From contig DASVWG010000142.1 of NCBI GenBank assembly GCA_036389695.1, positions 1-23,437 of the forward strand: a stretch of 23,437 nt of DNA. The letters are read 5' to 3'. A program made the translations under genes and the position numbers. The stretch comes from JALZHR01 sp036389695 (GTDB taxonomy: Bacteria > Acidobacteriota > Blastocatellia > Pyrinomonadales > Pyrinomonadaceae). Numbering within the stretch: the stretch's first letter is position 1; the number at the start of each line of letters is the position of its first letter. Shown here piece after piece: positions 14,174-21,500 of this stretch. The notes below the pieces were generated by a model. The model was not told the origin of the DNA. It saw only the letters and a program-made list of their open reading frames with translations, and ran no database searches.

Positions 14174-16345
14174 TCACTTTTTCACAACCGCTCGCGCGTT
14201 GCCCGCGTTTCCGTTGGCGTCGAAAACGCGCAGAGTGACGGAAATTTCGCCCGTCGTTTTGATTGGAATTTCGACGGTATAACGCTCGCGCGACGCGTCG
14301 GAGATTCCGTCTTCGGCGTAAATCGTCTGCCATTCGCCGCCGTCGATGCTGTATTCGGCGCGATTGATAAAGTTCGCCGCATCGACAGCTTCAAACGTAA
14401 CTCGCGCTTTATCGCCCGCAATCTGCGGCGTCCCGACCGCGATAACCGCCGGCGCGGAATTGTCGATATCAATCGTCTCGCTGGATTTTTCGCCCGAAAG
14501 GCTCTGCCCTGCCGGATTAGAAGGCGCGTCCGTCACGGTGATTCTGAAAATATAACGCCCGTCCGCCAGCGACAAACCGTCAATCGTGTAGAAATTGTCG
14601 CGCAAGCCGTCTTTTAATAATTTAAAATTCGCCTCGCTCGCTTCCCTGTAATAAACGGCGTATTCGAGCCGGTCGCCGTTGCGGTCTTCCGCCGTCCACT
14701 GCAAGGCGCGCGCGCCGCGCTGGTAAATCCGTCGCGGCGGAACCTGCTGCGCGACGATGCCGAAAACGCTCGGATTCAGACCGGAGCTTTCGATATTCGG
14801 GTCGACCGGAATCGCCGGATTCGGCGCGAGCCCGACATTCGTCGGCTGCACCTGAATCGAAAGAATCTCCGGCGCGATATTTCTGGGCAGATACGAAACG
14901 CTGACTTCGTCGAGGCTTCCCGAATTTTTCAAAACCGCCCGCCACTGCAGAAACCGCGCGCGCGGGCTGGCAATCGCCGAGCCTTTCGCGTCCGATACCG
15001 CCGCGCTCCAATCGCTCCACGTTTCGTCCGGTTTTTCGGTGTTTCCGGTGCGCGTCTGCAATTGGACGTTGCCGCTCGAGCGCCACCAGATTCTGCCCCA
15101 CAGCGCGACCGCTTTCGCATCGCGCACGGCTGATTCGTAAGTGCCTTCGGTCAGAGTTTCGCCGCCGAAGCTGTAAAGTCTGCCTTGATTGCTCGACGTG
15201 GCGAAAAGACGATTTCCGTCCGATTTGATGGTCGAAATCTGACCTTCGCCCGATTGCAGAACGAGCGTTTCGCGTCCGTCGTTCGTGATATTGTAAATTC
15301 TGCCTTTGTCGGAAGTTCCCAAAAGCACGCCGTTTCCGATCTGATGCGCGTAAATCGAAAAACCCGTGACATTCGCCGAGCTCCAGATAATATCGTTTCC
15401 GCCGTCGGGCAAAATGCGGTAAACGACTGATTTCGCGCCCGTTAAATCATAACGGCTTTTCGCCGCCTGTTCCGTCTGCGCCGCTTCGGTCGAAACGACG
15501 GTCGCCGTCACGGTCACGCCGTCCGAAGTCTGCCCGGTCACGGTCGCCGGCGTTTGTTTCGAAGCCGAAGCCGAATCGCTCAGAGCCAGCGCGTAAACGG
15601 AGCCGTCCGCGCCGACCGCGAGACTGTGAATCTCGCGCAAAGGCGAATCGAGCAAAGCGAAAGGCTTTCCGTCCGGCGAAAAGCGTATGACCAACCCGTT
15701 CGCGTCCGTTCCGGCGTAAAGATTTCCCTGCCGGTCGACCGCGAGCGAAATAATATGAGTCTCGCTCGTATCAAAAAGCAGCGAAGCATCCGGCGCGGCG
15801 TTCGCCGCTTTCACGCGATAAATCTTGCCGTTTTCGCCCGTTCCGACCGCGAGGCTGCCGTCATTCAAGACTGCCAGCGACCAGACGTATTTATCGTTCG
15901 AATCAAAAAAAACTTCCGCTTTCCCGCTCGCGTCGATACGATAAACTTTCCCGTCCGGCGAGGTTCCGGCGTAAATCTCGCCGCTTTTGCCGATTGCCAG
16001 CGCCGAAACGTCCAGTTCCGCCAAATCGGTAAAAAGCGCGCCTTTTCCGCTCGCGTCAACTTTAAAAATCCTGCCGTCGTTGCCCGTTCCGAGATACACG
16101 TTGCCGGAACCGTCGACGGCGCTCGACCACACATAAGACTGCGTCGTATCGAAAACGCGGTTAAGCTTCGGCGCGAGCGTCACCGCGCCCGTGTCCGTCA
16201 CGGAAACGCCGCGCGCATCGCCGCGCAGAATCTCCGCGCGCGTGTCAACCGTCCAAATCGCCGGCTCGCTCGCCTTTGAAAATGTAACACTGACAAAGAA
16301 CAGAAAAACTAAATTCAATAGAGCGTAAAAATTTTTCAATTTCAT
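14174..16345 (-). CDS. large secreted beta-propeller protein with C-terminal Ig/FN3-like domains
   Basis: 723 residues; AAAGGGAAG lies 5 nt before the ATG. Signal peptide at 1-25. Residues about 60-420 are repeated blades with the signature 'G.VYAGT...G.IYRID.SGK', for example GSGNVYLGTGNDGRIFKVDA, KSGEIYAGTSPDGKVYRIDA, NDGSLAVGTGENGKIYRV and RQGNLYAGTDANGLVIRFSP. This is a seven- or six-bladed propeller of the type seen in two-component-regulator propellers and gluconolactonase-like folds. A linker with a discoidin/jelly-roll-like stretch (SSGNVQLQTRTGNTEKPDET) follows. Then come FN3-like domains (RALQWTAEDRNGDRLEYAVY) and a final strand-rich domain (RAEYSIDGGEWQTIYAEDG). No catalytic motif is recognised; binding or scaffold function outside the cell is likely. 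First residues after a small secreted gene 11 bp upstream, so an operon is likely. Confidence 0.85.
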   Translation of the reverse strand: MKLKNFYALLNLVFLFFVSVTFSKASEPAIWTVDTRAEILRGDARGVSVTDTGAVTLAPKLNRVFDTTQSYVWSSAVDGSGNVYLGTGNDGRIFKVDASGKGALFTDLAELDVSALAIGKSGEIYAGTSPDGKVYRIDASGKAEVFFDSNDKYVWSLAVLNDGSLAVGTGENGKIYRVKAANAAPDASLLFDTSETHIISLAVDRQGNLYAGTDANGLVIRFSPDGKPFALLDSPLREIHSLAVGADGSVYALALSDSASASKQTPATVTGQTSDGVTVTATVVSTEAAQTEQAAKSRYDLTGAKSVVYRILPDGGNDIIWSSANVTGFSIYAHQIGNGVLLGTSDKGRIYNITNDGRETLVLQSGEGQISTIKSDGNRLFATSSNQGRLYSFGGETLTEGTYESAVRDAKAVALWGRIWWRSSGNVQLQTRTGNTEKPDETWSDWSAAVSDAKGSAIASPRARFLQWRAVLKNSGSLDEVSVSYLPRNIAPEILSIQVQPTNVGLAPNPAIPVDPNIESSGLNPSVFGIVAQQVPPRRIYQRGARALQWTAEDRNGDRLEYAVYYREASEANFKLLKDGLRDNFYTIDGLSLADGRYIFRITVTDAPSNPAGQSLSGEKSSETIDIDNSAPAVIAVGTPQIAGDKARVTFEAVDAANFINRAEYSIDGGEWQTIYAEDGISDASRERYTVEIPIKTTGEISVTLRVFDANGNAGNARAVVKK

Positions 16346-16356
16346 TAAACTTCCCT

Positions 16357-16845
16357 TTATTTATATTCAATTCTGACGAATCTAACCCGCTGTTTATCGG
16401 TCGTTATATCAAAGTAAAAACTTTCACCGTATTCCAAAACGGCATTTTTGTAATACTCTCTTCGATAATCGGTTGAATTGGTGATTACTCCATCCCACTT
16501 CTTTCTCAAAAAATTCCCGAAAGGTTTTATAGAATTTATCTTAGCAATCACATCCGCATAAACCGAATTTGCAAGATGCGGTCTTTCTTTCGGCTCTGTC
16601 CATTCGGGATGCTCTTCCTCGTAAAAATATTTTGGCTCAACTAAAATTTTTACCAGCTTTCCCTTTTCACTAAATTCGGCGCGGAGCACGAATTGCTGAT
16701 TTACTTCAAATAAATTCAACTTTTCATCGACAGAATCACCAAACAACCGGCGGCAGTTTTCCAAAACCTGCGCCTTTTCCTGTGCGGCGTTTGCCTGTAA
16801 AACAAGCAAAAGCGATAAGAAAAGAAAGCAAATTATTTTATTCAT
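16357..16845 (-). CDS. small secreted hypothetical protein
   Basis: 162 residues with signal peptide MNKIICFLFLSLLLVLQANA and AGGAA about 9-10 nt before the ATG. The mature part has an N-terminal helix with a single Cys (QVLENCRRLFGDSVDEKLNL), then strands (QFVLRAEFSEKGKLVKILVE), and a C-terminal beta pair (GESFYFDITTDKQRVRFVRI). The 'LxAEFSEKGKLVxILVEPK' pattern resembles TonB-C-like or related periplasmic domains of acidobacterial proteins, but I cannot name a family. It is 11 bp upstream of the beta-propeller gene and about 10 bp downstream of the acetyltransferase gene, so it is in the same transcription unit. Confidence 0.7.
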   Translation of the reverse strand: MNKIICFLFLSLLLVLQANAAQEKAQVLENCRRLFGDSVDEKLNLFEVNQQFVLRAEFSEKGKLVKILVEPKYFYEEEHPEWTEPKERPHLANSVYADVIAKINSIKPFGNFLRKKWDGVITNSTDYRREYYKNAVLEYGESFYFDITTDKQRVRFVRIEYK

Positions 16846-16856
16846 TCAGATTGTTC

Positions 16857-17366
16857 CTAAACCCTTCTTGCTAAATAGACTAAATTATCTTCGCCGTCGA
16901 TTTTCTCGACGCCTCTCTGAGCGAAGCCGATTTTCTCCAAAACTCTCTGCGAGGCAGTATTTTCCAAATCGGTAATAGCGATTATTTCACGAAACCCCAA
17001 TTTCTCGAAACCGTAATCCAGCGCGGCGCGCGCCGCTTCGGTCGCGAAACCTTTTCCCCAAACGTCGCGCCCGAACAAATAGCCGAGCTCAACTTCCGGC
17101 GTCCCGTGCGGATAAGCAAAACCGCAGCTTCCGACGATTTTCCCGCTCGCTTTTTCGACGACCGCCCAGCGACAAAAACCGTTTTCCTTTTGATACGCGA
17201 CCGCCCATTGCAGAAATTTTTCGGCTTCGTCAACCGTTTTGTAAGGCTTACCCGTGCCGATATAACGCATCACTTCGGCGTCGCGGCAGATTTCAAACAT
17301 CTCCGCCGCGTCTTCCAATGACCAATCGCGCAAAATAAAACGTTCGGTTTCCAGTATTTTCGACAT
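16857..17366 (-). CDS. GNAT N-acetyltransferase, RimJ/RimL type
   Basis: 169 residues from the ATG at 17366, with AAGGAT just upstream; the frame is open further upstream but runs into the preceding gene. LETERFILRDWSLEDAAEMF is the typical start of the Acetyltransf_3 family. The acetyl-CoA-binding motif is LGYLFGRDVWGKGFATEAAR (Q/R-x-x-G-x-G/A core), followed by ALDYGFEKLGFREIIAITDL, then ENTASQRVLEKIGF, the usual end of the fold. Such enzymes acetylate alpha-amino groups of ribosomal proteins, or small molecules and antibiotics; the substrate is unknown. It lies 13 bp after the stop of the upstream secreted-protein gene, so co-transcription is likely although the functions seem unrelated. 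Confidence 0.92.
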   Translation of the reverse strand: MSKILETERFILRDWSLEDAAEMFEICRDAEVMRYIGTGKPYKTVDEAEKFLQWAVAYQKENGFCRWAVVEKASGKIVGSCGFAYPHGTPEVELGYLFGRDVWGKGFATEAARAALDYGFEKLGFREIIAITDLENTASQRVLEKIGFAQRGVEKIDGEDNLVYLARRV

Positions 17367-17379
17367 TCTATCCTTGAGC

Positions 17380-17985
17380 TTATCTGATTTTTTTGACTTC
17401 GACGCTTTCCCGCAGTTTCCTTTCGATTCGCGCTTTAAATTCGCCGAACGACGCCGAGCTTTCATCACAAGATGAAACCGCCGTGCCGTATGAAATGACG
17501 ACTTCCGCCGTGCCGTCCGTCGCCGTCGTAAAATACTGTTTCAAAAGAAAAGGCAGTTTTACCGCGTAGCCCTTTTCGCGCAAAAATTTTATCTGCGGAT
17601 TTGTTGCCAGTTCCGCTCCGGCTTCAACCGGCGCGCATTGCTCGCGCGAGGTGAATTTTAAATCGTTGAGCGAATCCGCCTTCAAATTCGAGTAATCCAG
17701 CCCGCCCGATTTGTCCGTATGCGTTTCGGCGTGAATCATTATAATATCCGCGCCGTCGGAAAACGCCGCCATCGAAACGTTAAACTGCTTTTCGCCGTAA
17801 GTCGGCTGATGATGAAGCTCGCCCAGCGGCTTAAACGATTTGTCGATTTTTATTTTATAACGCGCCTGATGCGTCGTCCTGACCGTGTTTCCCCTGACTT
17901 TTAAATAATCGAATTTCGAATCGGCGGAAGCGATTCCGCAAAAAAGAAAAATCAGGATTAAGCCGGAAAAAGTTTTTATTTTCAT
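17380..17985 (-). CDS. secreted hypothetical protein
   Basis: 201 residues with a signal peptide MKIKTFSGLILIFLFCGIAS and cleavage near ASA-DS. The mature part is strand-rich (YKIKIDKSFKPLGELHHQPT, FNVSMAAFSDGADIIMIHAE), with two Cys residues (REQCAPVEAG and AVSSCDESSA) that could form a disulfide. It ends in a basic helix FKARIERKLRESVEVKKI. The family is not recognised; no active-site motif is seen. It is the first gene of a minus-strand run that continues through the acetyltransferase, a small secreted protein and the beta-propeller protein, with gaps of 10-15 bp. Its promoter must lie in the intergenic region that holds the composite palindrome at 18022-18171. Confidence 0.75.
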   Translation of the reverse strand: MKIKTFSGLILIFLFCGIASADSKFDYLKVRGNTVRTTHQARYKIKIDKSFKPLGELHHQPTYGEKQFNVSMAAFSDGADIIMIHAETHTDKSGGLDYSNLKADSLNDLKFTSREQCAPVEAGAELATNPQIKFLREKGYAVKLPFLLKQYFTTATDGTAEVVISYGTAVSSCDESSASFGEFKARIERKLRESVEVKKIR

Positions 17986-18021
17986 CGCTTTATTTATAAA
18001 ACTTTAAGAGATTTTTCAATC

Positions 18022-18171
18022 AAAGGCAGAAGCCCGCGCGTCAGCAAGGGCGCAATCGAATGCAAAATTTAAAATGCAAAGTGCAAAATTAAATCAGTTC
18101 TTCCATTTTGCATTTTGCACTTTGCATTTTGCGTTTTCTCCGCCCTTGCTCACGCGCGGGCTTCTGCCTTT
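18022..18171. repeat. composite 150-bp palindrome: GC-rich outer stem around inverted heptamer array H2
   Basis: Outer arms: 18022-18052 and 18141-18171, 31 bp with a single C/C mismatch (start AAAGGCAGAAGCCCGCGCGT), GC-rich and followed by TT. Inner arms: AAAATGCAAAGTGCAAAAT (18071-18089) with 18112-18130, 19 bp perfect, with a 22-nt loop; the unit is the heptamer AATGCAA / ATTTTGC, four copies on the right side. It lies between divergent genes (starts 17985 and 18264). The outer arm looks like a REP/MITE-type dispersed repeat; from memory, GCAGAAGCCCGCGCGT-like sequences recur in related genomes. Confidence 0.85.
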
Positions 18172-18263
18172 TTGCTGTTGTGCGCTTTCAATTAAAGAAC
18201 TTTTGCCGTAAAGTATCGTAAAATATTTCAGCAAAGCATAAATTGCGGATTGGAAAAGTCACT

Positions 18264-18761
18264 ATGGTTCAATGTCAAAATTGCGGGCAAGTCAATAATT
18301 ACGGGAGCAATTTCTGTCGTTTCTGCGGCACGCGGATGGTTGCCGCTCAGCCGACACAGCCGCCGCCTCAACAGCAGCAACAGCCACAGCAAAATAAATC
18401 TTACGAATATAATCCGCCGAAGCCTTACAGTTGGAAAACCGATGAATTTCAGGTGCAGGACGCGCGGCAGCAACAGCAGCAGCGCCGGACGCAGGAAATC
18501 AACCGCGTCCAGCCGCTGTCGAATTTTAACCCGCCGCAGGCGCAGTCTTTGGCTTATCAGCAAGCGCCCGCGATGACGCACGGCTATCGCTGCCCGCGCT
18601 GCGGCACGCAGAATCTGCCGCACATCGAAAGAAAAATTTCGCCCGCCGGCTGGATTGTTTTCGCCGTTCTGCTGCTGATATTTTTCCCGCTTTTCTGGAT
18701 TGGATTTTTTATCAAGGAAGACGTCCGCATTTGCCCGGTTTGTAATCTGAAAGTCGGTTAG
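18264..18761 (+). CDS. membrane-associated double zinc-ribbon protein with LITAF-like C-terminus
   Basis: 165 residues from the ATG at 18264; the frame is open at an earlier TTG at 18243. An N-terminal zinc ribbon MVQCQNCGQVNNYGSNFCRF (CxxC...CxxC, ending CGTRM) is followed by a Pro/Gln-rich linker (about 35-110, with runs of Gln). Then comes YRCPRCGTQNLPHIERKISP, a hydrophobic helix GWIVFAVLLLIFFPLFWIGF, and DVRICPVCNLKVG. Two CxxC knuckles separated by a membrane-dipping hydrophobic segment is the LITAF/zf-LITAF-like layout, in which the helix lies in the membrane and the knuckles form one zinc site. Function unknown. It is convergent with the VWA gene and ends at array H3. Confidence 0.85.
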   Translation: MVQCQNCGQVNNYGSNFCRFCGTRMVAAQPTQPPPQQQQQPQQNKSYEYNPPKPYSWKTDEFQVQDARQQQQQRRTQEINRVQPLSNFNPPQAQSLAYQQAPAMTHGYRCPRCGTQNLPHIERKISPAGWIVFAVLLLIFFPLFWIGFFIKEDVRICPVCNLKVG

Positions 18762-18843
18762 GGAAGTGAAAAAGTGAAAAGTGAGAAGGTGAAAAAGCTT
18801 GTTGAGTTTCAAGTCGCTTTTCACCTTCTCACTTTTTCACTTT
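18762..18843. repeat. inverted heptamer-like array H3 (unit about AGTGAAA)
   Basis: AAAAGTGAGAAGGTGAAAA (18777-18795) pairs perfectly with 18818-18836 over 19 bp; the loop is 22 nt. GTGA cores recur every 7-8 bp on the left arm, and the pairing continues outward with small slips. The array fills the whole space between the stop codons of the two convergent genes (18761 and 18844) and should serve as a two-way transcript-end structure. Confidence 0.85.
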
Positions 18844-19812
18844 TTACCTGTAATAATAACCTTTCGGATGCTCGATTTTGATTTCGGGGTTGGTGCTGGT
18901 CACATCGACTTTGTGATAGCCTTTTTTCATATGCGTCGAGAGATAAGTCAGAACAAATTGACGGTTTAGCGACATGTTGACTTCGCGGAAAAAAGGCTCG
19001 TAATTGACGGGCGTCGACAGTCCTGAAAAAAACGCGCGTCCGCCGGTTTCTTCCGAAAGTTTCTGGAGCGCGCCCTGCGCGTTCAAAATCACCGAAGAAT
19101 TAGCGCGTTCGGTCAGGCTCGCCGAGGCGTAAAATGAATAAATCGCCACGCTTTTGCGCTGCGCTTTGGTAATCGCGCGTTCGAGGTCGAGGCTTGTCGT
19201 CGGAGACGAGCTTTCCAATCCGCGCGAAACGTCCAAGCCGTCCGAGATTAAAAGAATCGCGCGCCTGCCGGTGGGCAGAGCGTCGAAACGCCCGAGCGCT
19301 TCCTCGACGCTTTGATACGGGCTGCTCGGCGCGACCGCCGCGACGCCGGAGATAATGCGCAGGGATTCCGCCGCTTTTTCCAAATCATCCGTGAATTTTT
19401 GGCGCACCTGAATCGAACCGACGCGCAGGTAGGCGACCATCACGCGCGAGCCTTTCGGCAAGCGGCGGATAAATTCGCCGAGCCGTTTGAGTTCGAGATT
19501 TACCGACGAAGAAACGTCGTCCTGAATCAAAACCGCCAGCGCCAGCGGCGCGTCGCTGATGCTGCGGATTGAGAGAATCGTCTGCTGGTCGCCGTCTTCC
19601 TTGACGACGATGTTGCCGGCTTCGATAAATTCCTGCGGAATCTGCTGTTTTAATTCCTCTTTCGAAAAAATCGAAATCGGAATCGTCACGGTGCGAACTT
19701 TGGGTTGTCTTTTTCGATTATTTTCCGTTTCGGGCTGCGCCAAACAAAAATTTGCCGCCAGCAGAATCGAAACTGAAAGGACGAAAAAGTTTCGAGCAAT
19801 CATTTTGAACAT
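18844..19812 (-). CDS. secreted von Willebrand factor A domain protein
   Basis: 322 residues from the ATG at 19812; a later ATG at 19803 and an upstream TTG are alternatives. Signal peptide ARNFFVLSVSILLAANFCLA. A linker with PKVRTVTIPISIFSKEE precedes a VWA fold. The fold has MIDAS-like LAVLIQDDVSSSV (D-x-S-x-S), a helix, VMVAYLRVGSIQVRQKF, and RRAILLISDGLDVSRGLES, which carries the third metal-site Asp, then VAIYSFYAS and GGRAFFSG. The C-terminal FVLTYLSTHMKKGYHKVDV is a beta domain common in this family. This matches the 'VWFA-related Acidobacterial domain' proteins I know, which occur in many copies in these genomes. The function is unknown; metal-dependent binding outside the cell is likely. 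Convergent with the zinc-ribbon gene. Confidence 0.9.
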   Translation of the reverse strand: MFKMIARNFFVLSVSILLAANFCLAQPETENNRKRQPKVRTVTIPISIFSKEELKQQIPQEFIEAGNIVVKEDGDQQTILSIRSISDAPLALAVLIQDDVSSSVNLELKRLGEFIRRLPKGSRVMVAYLRVGSIQVRQKFTDDLEKAAESLRIISGVAAVAPSSPYQSVEEALGRFDALPTGRRAILLISDGLDVSRGLESSSPTTSLDLERAITKAQRKSVAIYSFYASASLTERANSSVILNAQGALQKLSEETGGRAFFSGLSTPVNYEPFFREVNMSLNRQFVLTYLSTHMKKGYHKVDVTSTNPEIKIEHPKGYYYR

Positions 19813-19923
19813 AGGCGCTTTTCGGTTCCTCAAGTAATAATATTACATTATCTGCAAGCCGTTAAGTTTTTTGATGCGATATATTTGAATAAAGTTTGCG
19901 GAGTAGGTTAGAGTAAAAGCCGA

Positions 19924-20703
19924 ATGAACAGTTTAGAATCGCAATATTACGAGGTGACGCGCCGCGATTTGGCAAAGGACAAGGCGCTGAAATTCGGCGC
20001 GTGGATTGTGCCGTTTGTGACGTCGATCGTGCCCGCGCTCGTTTTCTTTATTCTTTATTTATTTTCCAGCGACACGCCGACCATGGCGATGTTTTTTATT
20101 TTGTCGGTCATCTCGCTGGTCGGCGGTTTTATTTTCGGTTTAATTATCACCGCCAGCCTGCTTTTTTACCGCTCGCGCTGGCTCAATCAAATCCGCGAAC
20201 GCATCGCCGTCGACGGCATCAAAGCCAGCGAAGTCGATTTTTTCAAACACGAATTGACCGGCAGCGAGCGAAAGGCGCTCAAGGAAATCGAAAATAAAGA
20301 CCGGATGCTCGCCGACGCCTACCGCGAAACTCTCGCCTCGCGCCTGACCGCAACGCGAATTTTAAAAACCACCAAACAGGAAATTCTTTTAGTCAAACGC
20401 CGCGAAAGTAAACTCAAATATCTGAAAAGCGAAAACTCCGAATCCCTGCAAAAACAATTAAAGGAAGACCAGACGAAGCTCGCCGAAATCAAAACCGAAG
20501 CCGAACAAATGCGCGTCGAAGCCGAAACGCGCCTCCAGATGATAGAAGCCGCCTCGCGCCGCGGCACGAATTTCTCCGACACGGAACTGGCGTTAAAACG
20601 CCTGACAGCACGCTCAGCCGAGCTTCCGCTCGCGCTCGAAGCCCTGAAAATGGAAGAAGAAATTCGCCGGGAATTGGAGAAAGAAGAAACGGAAACGAAA
20701 TAA
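19924..20703 (+). CDS. membrane protein with two TM helices and a long coiled coil
   Basis: 259 residues with no strong ribosome binding site. Two transmembrane helices are clear: WIVPFVTSIVPALVFFILYL and MFFILSVISLVGGFIFGLII. After them a cytoplasmic or periplasmic part of about 170 residues is predicted as coiled coil: KELTGS-type heptads through LKYLKSENSESLQKQLKEDQ and AEIKTEAEQMRVEAETRLQM, ending in a Glu-rich EEEIRRELEKEETETK tail. No family recognised. It may be an anchored scaffold or tether. It is divergent from the VWA gene and followed by the toxin-antitoxin pair. Confidence 0.8.
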   Translation: MNSLESQYYEVTRRDLAKDKALKFGAWIVPFVTSIVPALVFFILYLFSSDTPTMAMFFILSVISLVGGFIFGLIITASLLFYRSRWLNQIRERIAVDGIKASEVDFFKHELTGSERKALKEIENKDRMLADAYRETLASRLTATRILKTTKQEILLVKRRESKLKYLKSENSESLQKQLKEDQTKLAEIKTEAEQMRVEAETRLQMIEAASRRGTNFSDTELALKRLTARSAELPLALEALKMEEEIRRELEKEETETK

Positions 20704-20808
20704 AATACAGCCGTCAAAAATTTTGACATTTTGTCAAAAATCAGCATCATAAGAATTGATACTAAGAATTTCTAAATACTAGGATTCATGGAAAGGTGGT
20801 GGAATAAA

Positions 20809-21009
20809 TTGGCTTCAAAAACAGGTAGATATACAAAAAGAGAAAGTTCGTGCAGCAACCGAACGGCAGCGAAAAATTCCGGACACTACGTCCGTCGAGA
20901 TACAAAGACCGGGGCGCTGACCGAGACAGACGAAAAAGCCGAAAGAAGAAAGGATTTAACTATCAGGGCTTTTAATGCGGCTTACGAAAGTCATCATAAA
21001 AAACGTTGA
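20809..21009 (+). CDS. antitoxin-like partner of a PIN-domain toxin
   Basis: 66 residues if it starts at the TTG at 20809, which has AAGGTGG about 10 nt upstream; an ATG at 20788 would give 73 residues. The product is small and very basic (SKTGRYTKRESSCSNRTAAK, YVRRDTKTGALTETDEKAER), and ends KDLTIRAFNAAYESHHKKR. The DNA-binding fold is not recognisable from sequence alone. The role is inferred from size, charge and its TGATG overlap with the downstream toxin: the toxin ATG shares one base with its stop. Antitoxins bind the toxin and often repress the operon. An inverted repeat GTCAAAA-A-TTTTGAC around 20711-20725, upstream, could be the operator. Confidence 0.6.
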   Translation: MASKTGRYTKRESSCSNRTAAKNSGHYVRRDTKTGALTETDEKAERRKDLTIRAFNAAYESHHKKR

Positions 21010-21446
21010 TGCCCATTTACACTTTCGATACTTCATTCATTATTTCAAGAACGTGGTCAGATATTCCTGACCATTTTCTATTATCCGATGTCGTTATAAT
21101 GGAATTAATGGCAGCCGCACCGGATGAATCGACTTTTAGAACCTACCAAAAACTTCGTAAATCATATCAGGACGACAATTTGCTAATTACGCCGGATGCC
21201 GACGACTGGCTGATGGCAAGCAAGGTTCTTTTCTGGTTGGAACAAGGGAAAAGAAAAAACAATCGCGGCAAAGCACCGCCGAAACGTCCGGGCGCAACTC
21301 AGAGAATGGCGCTGGATGCTTTAATCGCAGTCAGCGCAAGACGTTACAAAGCAACCGTTGTTACTGAAAACTTCGATGATTTTGACGCGATTAAATACTA
21401 CTGCGATTTTCGATTAATGCGAGGAGCAGAGTTTTTAGATAAATAA
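21009..21446 (+). CDS. PIN-domain ribonuclease toxin (VapC-like)
   Basis: 145 residues. The start at 21009 overlaps the antitoxin stop (TGATG), so translation is coupled. PIN hallmarks: first acidic residue Asp7 in IYTFDTSFIIS, Glu32 in LLSDVVIMELMAA, Asp103 in QRMALDALIAVSARR, and the last acidic group in VVTENFDDFDAIK. These four acidic residues hold the Mg2+ ions for RNA cleavage. VapC toxins cut tRNAs or rRNA and stop translation. The central stretch KRKNNRGKAPPKRPGATQRM is a basic insertion that could contact RNA. No other toxin feature is near; the pair lies between a coiled-coil membrane gene and the conserved ymdB end. Confidence 0.85.
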   Translation: MPIYTFDTSFIISRTWSDIPDHFLLSDVVIMELMAAAPDESTFRTYQKLRKSYQDDNLLITPDADDWLMASKVLFWLEQGKRKNNRGKAPPKRPGATQRMALDALIAVSARRYKATVVTENFDDFDAIKYYCDFRLMRGAEFLDK

Positions 21447-21500
21447 AAAAAGCATTCAAAATCCCGACCACTGCATTTCCGGCTTCGAGTTTTCGAAATT

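Noticed and set aside
15554..16279. 241-codon plus-strand open frame
   Set aside because: Antisense shadow of the beta-propeller gene; Arg-rich composition typical of GC-rich complementary frames.
18228..18824. 198-codon minus-strand open frame over the zinc-ribbon gene
   Set aside because: Arg/Leu-rich low-complexity shadow of a plus-strand gene with clear CxxC motifs.
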